A stretch of DNA of 64,000 bases from positions 80,781-144,780 of the forward strand of contig JAMFSJ010000066.1 of NCBI GenBank assembly GCA_026225255.1. The letters are read 5' to 3'. The notes under the pieces are model-generated. The model ran no database searches, was not told the origin of the DNA, and worked only from the letters and a program-made list of their open reading frames with translations. The position numbers and the translations under genes were made by a program. This DNA comes from Methylacidimicrobium fagopyrum. Lineage in GTDB: Bacteria; Verrucomicrobiota; Verrucomicrobiia; Limisphaerales; UBA11358. Shown one piece after another: positions 30,330-38,292 of the stretch (position 1 is the first letter of the stretch; every line of letters starts with the position of its first letter).

Positions 30330-33044
30330 TTACTTTCCGCTCCCAAAAACATTGGCGAGCAATTGCGGCTGTTTGGGCGGGCGCATTAACGTGTCGTTAT
30401 TTTCAACTTCCGGCCAGAGCCACAGACTGCCATCCGCTGCAAGGAAAACCGCGGATTCATTCCACCAAGCGTCCGTGAGGCCAATCCAATCGTTGTGAAT
30501 GCCCAAACGGGTCGGTGGAATTTTGATCGCTTCCTCTGCAGTTCGAGCAATGAGCTGCCATTGCCATAATGTTCCATCCGCCTTGAGTGCGATCAGACGA
30601 TCTTGATTCATCACCGTAGTGAGCCAGTTGGTGTCTGCGCCCATTCGTAAAAAAACAGGCAGTTTTGATTGCGATGGGTTTTCAGCATCTATGATCCATT
30701 TGCCGATCCACAAAGTTCCATCTTTACGCACATAAGCCATCAGATTATTGCCTTGAGAAAAAGTGGACGGCACAACTTGATCCATTTTAGTTTCGTGCCC
30801 TTCAATTTTTGCGCCGAACGTTTTATCTTCAAAATTAATTCCCCAAACTGTGCCGTCAGTTTTTTGAACGAGACGCCGCCAATTGTTAAAAATTTCTCGC
30901 CAATCTGAATTCGTGCCGATTTGGTGTGGCGTGGCAGCACGCACCGTCGGCCAGTTAGTTTCAGCCGCCGCAGATGAATCTATCCAATCAAAACGATCTG
31001 TGGTTCCCCATTGCCAAAGTGTGCCGTCGGTTTTTAACAGTAATAATTGCGAAAAGCCCATTCGCATGACTTGCTGCCAATTGGTTTCAGTGCCTACCCG
31101 CACCATATTTGCGCCCGTCCAAACTTTGGGCTTGGCATCACTCGAAATCCATAAGGAGCCATCAGTTTGGATGCCGATGGTGTCCAAATAGCCATCAAGA
31201 TAAGGTGATTTTGATGGGCTGGTGGTTTGTTTCCAATAATGAATACGCCACGCGGTGGTGGAAGCCCAGTTTGAACCCGCAATGAAATCTTGCGGTCCGA
31301 TACTTTCGGGGCGTGGCAAAAATAGTGCCCGCCAAACCATGTGCCACTTATTGTTTTCACCACCTTGAACATTGTAGCCCAAACTATCGAACCAGACCCG
31401 CCCGTCGGCGTGTCGCAGGGACAGACCGCCATCCATGTTGCCGGATAGTTTTGGTGGATTGGTCATGGGAAATCTTGCTGCCCCGTGCGTGGGTTCTGCG
31501 GGTTCAAATATTTCCCAGACACGGTTGTAGATCAGCGCGCTGCTGACGAATACAAATAGAGTTGCGCCAACGATGCCAAAAATATTGCGGCGCCAAAGCT
31601 GCCCACCATCAATGGGCCGGCTGAAATTGCGCCACGCCAGCCAAGGAATAAAGACGATGAGGGTGAGGATCGTGATGATATTCAGTAACCGCGGATTCCA
31701 GAGCTTGGTGCCAAAGCCGGTGAAATGGCCCGCGCCCAGAAATTCAATAACAAAGCAGCTGGCCACACAGATCACGATGGCGATGCTCAAGGCTTGGAGA
31801 AAATTCTTAGCCAGAGTCGAAGCTAAAAAACCCGCCAACACAAAGCCGACTGATCCGACAAGCATGAGGATCACAAATATAAGATGACCAGAGAAAACTC
31901 CGGATCCGTTATAGTTATTAGTCGTTGCTTGGAATAAATCGGTGGGCGCACCGAGAAGACTTGCAGCTCCTTCCAATACTAGGGGCATGACGCCGCCAAG
32001 CAACATGCCGAAAAATAGGGCGGGAATAAATTTGATCACAAATTGCAGCCGACGCGAAACCGGCAGACAGAATTGTCCATCCACGATGCCCAGCTTGCGT
32101 TCTTCCGCCACCGCCATGCAGCCGATGACCAGTGGCATAATCAGCCAGAAGATCCAGAAAAATTCTCCGATGACGCTCATGAATGAATCGTGCTCGAATT
32201 TGCCATGGACGACTCGCATCAGAATAACAGCCAAATGCAATACCAGCAGTGCGCCCGCACAAAACAGACTGATGCTGTGAAGTTGAAATTCCTTTTTACA
32301 CAAGGCGGTGATCGGTTTTCTAACGCGTTTTGAAACGGTTGTTTTTGAGTTAGTGTCCAAATAACGCCACGTTGAAAATGAGATGACGCCACCCGTCCAA
32401 GCGGCATCTTGCGACCGATGAAACAACCGGTGCGCCAGCCAGAACCCGGCGACGCAATAAATCACGGCCAAGCCATAGAGCGATGGCACAAGGATTTCTT
32501 CAGGAGTTTGGGCTGGCACGAAAAATATCACAGTCATCAGCAATCCAAGTGGCGTGAGAAATGTGATCCAAAACGCGGCGGAGATTTGCCGAAAGAGTAG
32601 CGTAGTCCACAACCCGCCGGTCAGCGCGAGGAAGATGGCGGCGGTGCCACCCAGTAGCGCATTATGATAATCCGTCGTGAGAACTTTTGGATTCGCAGCC
32701 CAAACAGAAAGTTTAGAAGCGTGCTGAAATAGGAAGGTATTGCTGAGTGTCGAGGCGATGCAAATCAACGCGGCTCCAGAAAACAATATGGCTATTTTCG
32801 TGCGCCAGATTTGGCGGCGTTCCATGGGCTGAGACATCAGCGCAGGGAAAGTGCCCAAGCTGAATTCGCGCCCAAAAGAATCTACGGCCAGCAAAATTAT
32901 GCCGAAGAATAGCACCAACGGTGTCCAGGCAAACGATGCCTCCGAATCCTTTCCAGACAACCATGGTGCCAAAATCGCGAGCGATAAAACCACGAGCCAA
33001 CTCGGCAACAGCAGCCGGATTTCTTTTTTGACGAGTGCGTTCAT
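30330..33044 (-). CDS. ABC-2 type permease fused to a seven-repeat RCC1-like propeller
   Basis: 904 residues. The first 510 or so contain two tandem ABC-2-like membrane units: each begins with a conserved element (MNALVKKEIRLLL at 1 and ITALCKKEFQLHS near 245) and has about six hydrophobic helices. After the last helix (GATLFVFVSSALIYN) comes a soluble domain of about 545-880 with seven DG-x-(L/V)-W repeats (DGRVWFDS, DGSLWISS, DGTLWQWG, DGTVWGIN, DGTLWIGK, DGTLWQWQ, DGSLWLWP), as expected for one RCC1-type seven-bladed propeller. It is the membrane partner of the ATPase at 33478-34386 and is under the GntR regulator. The fusion is unusual for an ABC permease; substrate unknown. Confidence 0.85.
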   Translation of the reverse strand: MNALVKKEIRLLLPSWLVVLSLAILAPWLSGKDSEASFAWTPLVLFFGIILLAVDSFGREFSLGTFPALMSQPMERRQIWRTKIAILFSGAALICIASTLSNTFLFQHASKLSVWAANPKVLTTDYHNALLGGTAAIFLALTGGLWTTLLFRQISAAFWITFLTPLGLLMTVIFFVPAQTPEEILVPSLYGLAVIYCVAGFWLAHRLFHRSQDAAWTGGVISFSTWRYLDTNSKTTVSKRVRKPITALCKKEFQLHSISLFCAGALLVLHLAVILMRVVHGKFEHDSFMSVIGEFFWIFWLIMPLVIGCMAVAEERKLGIVDGQFCLPVSRRLQFVIKFIPALFFGMLLGGVMPLVLEGAASLLGAPTDLFQATTNNYNGSGVFSGHLIFVILMLVGSVGFVLAGFLASTLAKNFLQALSIAIVICVASCFVIEFLGAGHFTGFGTKLWNPRLLNIITILTLIVFIPWLAWRNFSRPIDGGQLWRRNIFGIVGATLFVFVSSALIYNRVWEIFEPAEPTHGAARFPMTNPPKLSGNMDGGLSLRHADGRVWFDSLGYNVQGGENNKWHMVWRALFLPRPESIGPQDFIAGSNWASTTAWRIHYWKQTTSPSKSPYLDGYLDTIGIQTDGSLWISSDAKPKVWTGANMVRVGTETNWQQVMRMGFSQLLLLKTDGTLWQWGTTDRFDWIDSSAAAETNWPTVRAATPHQIGTNSDWREIFNNWRRLVQKTDGTVWGINFEDKTFGAKIEGHETKMDQVVPSTFSQGNNLMAYVRKDGTLWIGKWIIDAENPSQSKLPVFLRMGADTNWLTTVMNQDRLIALKADGTLWQWQLIARTAEEAIKIPPTRLGIHNDWIGLTDAWWNESAVFLAADGSLWLWPEVENNDTLMRPPKQPQLLANVFGSGK

Positions 33045-33056
33045 AGGTCAATGCCG

Positions 33057-33147
33057 TAGTGACACGGACGTTCCGCCCGTGAGTTGAAGTTTGCGTCCAT
33101 TTTAATTTCACTCGAAACACACGGGCGTGCCGTCCGTGCCACCACTA
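33057..33147. repeat. Imperfect inverted-repeat element (family D)
   Basis: Arms of about 30 bases, reading TAGTG-CACGGACG-CGCCCGTG on the left and its near reverse complement ending CACTA on the right, enclose a 30-base A/T-rich centre. There is no ORF of its own. It is MITE-like or REP-like and lies between the ABC ATPase and permease genes. Confidence 0.6.
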
Positions 33148-33154
33148 ATGTGCG

Positions 33155-33171
33155 GCCGACATTTTGTCGGC
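33155..33171. repeat. Palindrome GCCGACA-TTT-TGTCGGC (family B)
   Basis: 7-bp perfect arms. Its surroundings also resemble the copy at 50101-50121 when read on the opposite strand. Confidence 0.55.
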
Positions 33172-33239
33172 AGCAGAACCCGCCGCTGGCTAACCGAATC
33201 GGCGATGAGGCCGGCCACGACGTCCGGCGAATTAGACGC

Positions 33240-33367
33240 GTCATGGAGTGCGGCGGGAAGCGCAGCGCCACGCCGCTTTCGCGCGCCAGGTCATGCTCTT
33301 TTTTGTTTAACTTCAGCACGTCCGAAAGCGGTGTCGCCGCTCCCGCTTTGCCACCGCACGCCATGAC
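33240..33367. repeat. Long inverted repeat built from family A units
   Basis: The left unit starts GTCATGGAGTGCGG at 33240. A second unit in the opposite direction occupies about 33320-33367, so the pair can fold into a long hairpin with each arm itself ending in ACGCCGCTTTC or ACACCGCTTTC. A third copy begins at 63978. The 33045-33477 gap (433 bases) between the ABC genes is filled with repeats A, B and D and no credible gene. Confidence 0.65.
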
Positions 33368-33477
33368 GCATCCGGCATCAGCCCGCGCTTGCCCAATGAT
33401 CATGGAAGGCAATGGCAGAATAGTTTTGTTGTTAAGGCGGCGCGTCAGCTTCGCTCTACTGTTGATGAATTGAGTTT

Positions 33478-34386
33478 TCATGCGCTCGCCTTTTTTAAAA
33501 GGTCCGACGCCACGAAAATTTCTTCGAGCGACAACGATTCGCTCCGCAATTCTTCCGGCGCTAGCGCTTTTAGTTTTTCTAAAATCTGTTCGCTGTTGGC
33601 GTCGGCGATAATCTCCACTTCGCGGCCGTTTTGTTTCACGCTTAACGCGCCCGGCAGATTGAGTTGCGTGGGCGATTGGCCGAAGCGGGCGCGGATTTTG
33701 CGGAAACGATCGCGCGCGGCGTCGGCGTCCATCGTCAGTAAATTGCGCCCGGCTTCGATGATCGTGAATTCATCAATCAAGCCCTCGAACTCAGAGATCA
33801 AATGCGTGGAGACAAAAACCGTGCGCCGTTCGGGATCGCCGGATTGATACGCGCCGATGACGGTTTCGATAAATTCGCGCCGCACAATCGGATCCAGCCC
33901 GCTGGTCGGTTCATCGAGCACGAGCAATTCCGGTTCGGGACAGATCGCGCCGATGAGCGCGAGTTGCGTGCGTTGGCCTTTGGACAAGCTCGTGGTTTTC
34001 TTGGCGGCATCGAGTTGAAAGCGTTTCAATAGATCGTTCTCGATATCGCGATTCCAATGCGCGCGGAACGAGGCATAATATTCCAAGGTGTCGCGCACGG
34101 TCATCCACGGATAAAACGCGACGACGTCCGGCACATACGCGAGCCGCGCTTTCACCGCGACTTCATCGCGTTGCGGATCGAGTCCGAACACGCGCGCCGT
34201 GCCGTCGCTCGGGCGCAACAGATTAAGCAGACATTTGATCGTCGTGGTTTTGCCTGCGCCGTTGCGACCGAAAAACCCGTAACATTTGCCCGCGCGCACG
34301 TTCAACGAAAGACCGTTGACGGCATCTGTTTTACCATAACGTCGCGTCAGATTGTTGAGCTCAATTACGAAAGGGTTGTTTGCCAT
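33478..34386 (-). CDS. ABC transporter ATP-binding protein
   Basis: 302 residues. The nucleotide-binding domain is complete: Walker A GRNGAGKTTTIK, Q-loop region, signature SLSKGQRTQ (LSKGQ in place of LSGGQ), Walker B ELLVLDEPTSGLDP and H-loop VSTHLISE. It resembles YtrB/BcrA-type ATPases used for drug or lipid-precursor-type substrates. The gene lies 18 bases after the GntR repressor gene and is separated from its permease by the 433-base repeat cluster. The exported substrate is unknown. Confidence 0.93.
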   Translation of the reverse strand: MANNPFVIELNNLTRRYGKTDAVNGLSLNVRAGKCYGFFGRNGAGKTTTIKCLLNLLRPSDGTARVFGLDPQRDEVAVKARLAYVPDVVAFYPWMTVRDTLEYYASFRAHWNRDIENDLLKRFQLDAAKKTTSLSKGQRTQLALIGAICPEPELLVLDEPTSGLDPIVRREFIETVIGAYQSGDPERRTVFVSTHLISEFEGLIDEFTIIEAGRNLLTMDADAARDRFRKIRARFGQSPTQLNLPGALSVKQNGREVEIIADANSEQILEKLKALAPEELRSESLSLEEIFVASDLLKKASA

Positions 34387-34404
34387 AAGAGTTTCCGGGT
34401 TGAA

Positions 34405-34812
34405 TCAATCGTTGGTTTTGTTTTCGTCGGATTTGCGTTCGAAGTAATCGAGCCGTTCCTTGACTACTGTCAAAAATTTATCGCGATCCACTTGCAGGTG
34501 ATGCGCCATGACCACGGCTTCATCAATTTCCGCAAGCAGGAGTTTCTGCCGGATTGGCTTGGTGAACGGCGAATTATTTTCTTTTAAAAAACAGCCTTTG
34601 CCGGGAACCGTTTCGATGACGCCCTGATTTTCCAACTCCGCGTAAGCCTTGGCGACGGTGTTGCGATTGACGCGCAATTCCTCGGCGAGCGGGCGGATGG
34701 ACGGCAACGGTTCGCCGGTGCGGAGCGTGCCGGCGGCAGCAGCGAGGCGGACCTGATCCACCAATTGGAGATACACCGGTTTACCGGATTTGAAATCAAT
34801 TGATAGCATCAT
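34405..34812 (-). CDS. GntR-family repressor, YtrA subfamily
   Basis: 135 residues from ATG 34812 (ATG 34809 is equally possible). The winged helix-turn-helix is at about 10-78 (PLPSIRPLAEELRVNRNTVAKAY, split across the recognition helix), with a short C-terminal dimerisation tail and no effector domain, which is typical of YtrA regulators. It is first in an operon with an ABC ATPase and permease, the classic YtrA layout, where the regulator represses its own transporter. The palindrome at 34825-34844 overlaps the probable promoter. Confidence 0.92.
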   Translation of the reverse strand: MMLSIDFKSGKPVYLQLVDQVRLAAAAGTLRTGEPLPSIRPLAEELRVNRNTVAKAYAELENQGVIETVPGKGCFLKENNSPFTKPIRQKLLLAEIDEAVVMAHHLQVDRDKFLTVVKERLDYFERKSDENKTND

Positions 34813-34824
34813 AGCAGTGGTAAG

Positions 34825-34844
34825 TGTCCTATGACACTAGGACA
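34825..34844 (-). promoter_or_regulatory. Probable GntR operator
   Basis: TGTCCTA-N6-TAGGACA, perfect 7-bp arms, starting 13 bases upstream of the repressor start. It covers the putative -10 element of the ABC operon promoter, as expected for autorepression by a YtrA-type regulator. Confidence 0.65.
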
Positions 34845-34862
34845 GTCGGCGGTGAAAGTCAA
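34834..34862 (-). promoter_or_regulatory. Promoter of the GntR-ABC operon
   Basis: Read on the minus strand: TTGACT (34862-34857), a 17-base spacer, TAGTGT (34839-34834). The -35 is 5/6 and the -10 about 3/6. It would give a leader of roughly 15 bases before ATG 34812. Confidence 0.5.
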
Positions 34863-34956
34863 GGGGAAATTAAGGAGCATCGAACATTCAACCACCAATG
34901 AAGCTGACCGCGTGCGCATGGGTTTGGTGACGTTCGGTGTTTTTAGATTTCTCCGA

Positions 34957-34973
34957 GCCGAGCAATGCTTGGC
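34957..34973. repeat. Palindrome GCCGAGCAATGCTTGGC (family C)
   Basis: An imperfect 8-bp stem. The sequence on its right side also matches the copy at 50167-50187 and beyond. Apart from this and the GntR promoter, 34813-35152 shows nothing. Confidence 0.5.
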
Positions 34974-35152
34974 GCTCCGGGGCGGTTGGTGTGGCACGTC
35001 GCATCACCCTTTCATCGCGGCTGAATTTTCTTAAATGACAAAACTGTCATCCGGCTTTCATGCGCTGCTCATCCGGGTGTGATTTAATGGCAGCGTTCGA
35101 TTTATTAAGCACCACCAAATCGTCAATTATGAATTATATCTCAATCTCCCAT

Positions 35153-35482
35153 ATGAATATTAAAATGATCCTGGGCTCGGCGCTGGCGGCCAGTTTACTG
35201 GTTGGCTGCGCTGCGGAAAAATGTGAACCTCATCCGGCCGACGCCAAAATCAGCAAAGCGGACGCGCAAGCCATCGCGCTGGCGCGCGTTCCCAACGGCA
35301 CGATCAAGGAAGCGGAATTAGAAAAAGAACACGGCAAACTGATCTGGTCGTTTGACGTTGCCACGCCGGACACGAAAGATATCACGGAAGTTAATGTGGA
35401 TGCGATCACGGGTGCAGTCGTTGGCGTGGATATTGAATCGGCCGAAAAAGAAGCGAAGGAAGCGAAAGCAGAAAAAGATTAA
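35153..35482 (+). CDS. PepSY-domain lipoprotein
   Basis: 109 residues from ATG 35153; ATG 35129 is the alternative, adding eight. The signal has a lipobox (LLVGCAAE), then one PepSY domain (ISKADAQAIALARVPNG, WSFDVATPDTKDITEVNVDA, TGAVVGVDIE) and a charged Glu/Lys/Ala tail. It should be anchored on the periplasmic side of a membrane. PepSY proteins modulate peptidases or sit beside two-component systems. Here it precedes a beta-propeller gene, an OmpR system and an efflux operon. A link to sensing is inference. Confidence 0.85.
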   Translation: MNIKMILGSALAASLLVGCAAEKCEPHPADAKISKADAQAIALARVPNGTIKEAELEKEHGKLIWSFDVATPDTKDITEVNVDAITGAVVGVDIESAEKEAKEAKAEKD

Positions 35483-35521
35483 AATTGATATTCAGTGTTC
35501 CCAGTTTGGGGCTAAAAAATT

Positions 35522-36535
35522 ATGAAAAAAATTGTGTTGGCGGGGTTGATTGGTTTGGCGGCGATGGTTGGCCGCGCTGAGGAGCCTTATCATTTCATTA
35601 AAGAAATTCCCATTGCGGGTGACGGCGGCTGGGATTATCTGGCGGTCGATTCGGCGGCGCAACGGCTTTACGTTTCGCACGCGACCCGCGTGGTCGTGTT
35701 GGATTTGAGCAAGGACGCGGTGGTGGGCGAGATTACCAATACGCCCGGCGTTCACGGCATTGCGCTCGCGCCGAAATTGAATCGCGCGTTTGTCAGCAAC
35801 GGCAAAGAATCCAAAATCAGTGTCGTGGATTCGCAGACGTTGCAGACGCTTTTCAAAGTGGATACGGGCGCGAATCCTGATTGCATTTTATTCGTGCCCG
35901 GAAAAAATGAAGTTTATGCCTTCAACGGCCGCGGTCAATCAGCGACGGTGATCGCCGCGGATACGGGCAAAATTGTGGCCACGATTCCGCTCGGAGGCAA
36001 ACCGGAATTCGCGCAATGCGAACCGAAGACTGGCCGCATTTTTAATAATCTTGAAGACAAAAGCGAAGTCGCGGTGATTGACGCCGAGTCCCATCAAGTC
36101 GTCACTAACTGGCTGATTGCGCCGGGCGAAAGCGCGTCCGGTATGGCGATTGATCGTAAGCATCATCATTTATTTCTCGGTTGCGATAATCATTTGATGG
36201 CGATGATGGACAGCACGAGTGGAAAAATTCTCGCGACCGTGCCGATCGGTGAAGGTGTGGACGCCAATGCCTTTGATCCGAAAACACATTTTGCGTTCGC
36301 TTCCTGCGGCGACGGCACGACGACGATTGCGCGCGCCGACGGCGACACGTTGACGGTCGTGCAAGTTTTGAAAACCGAACCCAGCGCTCGGACGCTGGCG
36401 CTCGATCCGGCGACGCATAAAATTTATCTCGCGGCGGCAAAATTTGACGCGCCCGCCGCCGGTCAACGCCGCGGTAAAATGGTTCCAGGCACGTTCAAAA
36501 TTCTTGTGTATGGTATGGCGGAAGCGAAAGAATAA
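35522..36535 (+). CDS. YncE-like secreted beta-propeller protein
   Basis: 337 residues. A short signal peptide (MKKIVLAGLIGLAAMVGRAE) is followed by YncE/YVTN-type propeller repeats (WDYLAVDSAAQRLYVSHAT, VHGIALAPKLNRAFVSNG, LALDPATHKIYLAAAK). No catalytic residues are evident. It lies 39 bases after the PepSY gene and 6 bases before the response regulator, so all are likely one operon. It may bind a ligand or partner in the periplasm for the two-component system; this is not shown by the sequence. Confidence 0.85.
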   Translation: MKKIVLAGLIGLAAMVGRAEEPYHFIKEIPIAGDGGWDYLAVDSAAQRLYVSHATRVVVLDLSKDAVVGEITNTPGVHGIALAPKLNRAFVSNGKESKISVVDSQTLQTLFKVDTGANPDCILFVPGKNEVYAFNGRGQSATVIAADTGKIVATIPLGGKPEFAQCEPKTGRIFNNLEDKSEVAVIDAESHQVVTNWLIAPGESASGMAIDRKHHHLFLGCDNHLMAMMDSTSGKILATVPIGEGVDANAFDPKTHFAFASCGDGTTTIARADGDTLTVVQVLKTEPSARTLALDPATHKIYLAAAKFDAPAAGQRRGKMVPGTFKILVYGMAEAKE

Positions 36536-36541
36536 TTTCCT

Positions 36542-37216
36542 GTGCGAGTCCTAGTTGTCGAAGACGAAAAGAAAACCGCGTCGTTTGTCCGCAAGGCATT
36601 GCAGGCGGAAGGTTTCGCCGTGGACGTTTTGCACGCTGGCGACGGCGTGTTGACCGCGTTGCAAACAACGCCGTTCGATGTGCTCGTGCTCGATATCATG
36701 TTGCCGGGGCGCGACGGCTTGAGTGCGTTGCGACAATTGCGCGAAAATAAAAATGTCACGCCGGTCTTGCTGTTGTCTGCGCGTGGCGGCGTGAATGAAC
36801 GCGTGGAAGGACTGAACGCGGGCGCCGATGATTATTTGCCGAAACCATTTGAGCTCGCTGAACTCATTGCGCGGGTGCGCGCACTGGGGCGGCGCGGCGG
36901 CGAAAATAAATCCACCGTCCTGCGCGTCGCCGATCTGACGCTCGACACGCTCACGCGCCTGGCCAAACGTGGCGGTGCAGAAATCGAATTGACTGCGCGC
37001 GAATATCGGCTGCTGGAATTCCTCATGCGTTCGACCGGTCGGCTGTGCGGGCGCATGACGATTTTGGAAAAAGTTTGGGACTACGATTTTGATCCCGGCA
37101 CAAATCTCGTGGACGTTTATATCCGCCGGGTGCGCGAAAAAATTGACGCCAAATTTGAGCCGAAACTGCTGCACACCATTCGCGGCGCAGGCTACATTTT
37201 AGAGGAGCAACGATGA
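36542..37216 (+). CDS. OmpR-family response regulator
   Basis: 224 residues from GTG 36542 (no upstream ATG fits). The receiver domain has VVEDEKK and phospho-acceptor Asp51 (VLVLDIMLPGRDG), with Lys in PKPFELAEL. The C-terminal winged helix has RLLEFLMRSTGR and LVDVYIRRVREKI. Its stop overlaps the kinase start by 4 bases (ATGA). It resembles CusR/CopR-type regulators of RND efflux operons and precedes one here; metal specificity is not established. Confidence 0.93.
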   Translation: MRVLVVEDEKKTASFVRKALQAEGFAVDVLHAGDGVLTALQTTPFDVLVLDIMLPGRDGLSALRQLRENKNVTPVLLLSARGGVNERVEGLNAGADDYLPKPFELAELIARVRALGRRGGENKSTVLRVADLTLDTLTRLAKRGGAEIELTAREYRLLEFLMRSTGRLCGRMTILEKVWDYDFDPGTNLVDVYIRRVREKIDAKFEPKLLHTIRGAGYILEEQR

Positions 37217-38292
37217 GCATTCGCACGCGGCTCACGTTGTGGTATGCGGGCATTTTATTCGTCTCGCTGCTCGCGATGGGCGGATTGTCCTATTACGAAT
37301 TCGTCGTGAAACAGCATTCAATTCTGCATGCGGCGCAAGTTGCCAATGCGATCATTGACGAGGACGAAAGCGAGGATTTTGGCCAGTCTTTAAAAGTGCT
37401 TTTCTGGTGCGGTCTGCCCGCGATGTTGTTTGCGCTCGCGGGCGGTTGGTGGCTCACGCGCAAAGCGCTAAAGCCGGTGGCGGCCTTGACGCAAGTCGTC
37501 GAACGCATCACGGAAGACAATTTGCACCAACAATTACCGAAGAGTGGCGCGGGCGATGAACTGGACCGTCTGACGGAAGTCTTCAATGCCATGACCGCGC
37601 GGCTAAATAATTCGTTTGCCCGCATCCGCGAATTCACGTTGCACGCGTCGCACGAATTGAAAACACCGCTGACCGTTTTGTGCGGCGAAACGGAAATGGC
37701 GTTGCGCGAAGGAAAAATTTCGCCGGCCGAGCGCGAACGGGCCGTGAGCCAGTTGGACGAATTACGACGCCTCGCGCATATTGTGGACGGACTGACCCTG
37801 CTCGCAAAAGCGGACTCCGGCCAAGTCGCTCTGCAACTGGAACCGGTGTCATTGGATGAACTCGTTCGCGATAATTTTGCCGATGGGCAAATCCTCGCCG
37901 AGCCGCAAAATATCAAGGTGGAATTAGTGTTGTGCGAAGAAGTTTCCCTGCGCGGCGACCGCCATCGTTTGCGTCAACTACTCTTAAATCTTGCCGATAA
38001 CGCCGTGAAATATAATCAGCCGCAAGGTCGCGTGATCATGAACCTGCGGCGCGCCGGTGAATTTGCCGAATTAACCATCGCCAACACCGGTGCGGGGATT
38101 CCGCCGGAAATATTGCCGCGCGTGTTCGACCGTTTCTTTCGCGGCGATGCGGCGCACGGCAACGTCATTGATGGCTGCGGCCTCGGCTTGAGCATCGCGC
38201 AATGGATTGTCGTCGCGCACGGCGGCACGATTCAGATCGCGTCCGAACCGGCGAAACTCACAACGGTCACGGTGAAATTGCCGCTCGTATGA
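37213..38292 (+). CDS. Sensor histidine kinase, HAMP-HisKA type
   Basis: 359 residues. There are two transmembrane helices (about 9-29 and 60-80) with only about 30 periplasmic residues between them, then HAMP, HisKA with His147 (HASHELKTPLTVL), and HATPase (NLADNAVKYNQP, ITNTG-type G-box replaced by IANTGAGIP). The tiny sensory loop cannot hold a metal-binding domain like that of CusS, so the signal may come through membrane state or a partner such as the PepSY protein upstream. Overlap with both neighbours shows tight operon coupling. Confidence 0.93.
   Translation: MSIRTRLTLWYAGILFVSLLAMGGLSYYEFVVKQHSILHAAQVANAIIDEDESEDFGQSLKVLFWCGLPAMLFALAGGWWLTRKALKPVAALTQVVERITEDNLHQQLPKSGAGDELDRLTEVFNAMTARLNNSFARIREFTLHASHELKTPLTVLCGETEMALREGKISPAERERAVSQLDELRRLAHIVDGLTLLAKADSGQVALQLEPVSLDELVRDNFADGQILAEPQNIKVELVLCEEVSLRGDRHRLRQLLLNLADNAVKYNQPQGRVIMNLRRAGEFAELTIANTGAGIPPEILPRVFDRFFRGDAAHGNVIDGCGLGLSIAQWIVVAHGGTIQIASEPAKLTTVTVKLPLV

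Noticed and set aside
33041..33481. ORFs of 129-146 residues in the ABC gap
   Set aside because: Built entirely from inverted repeats A, B and D; translations match between repeat copies, not to a protein family.
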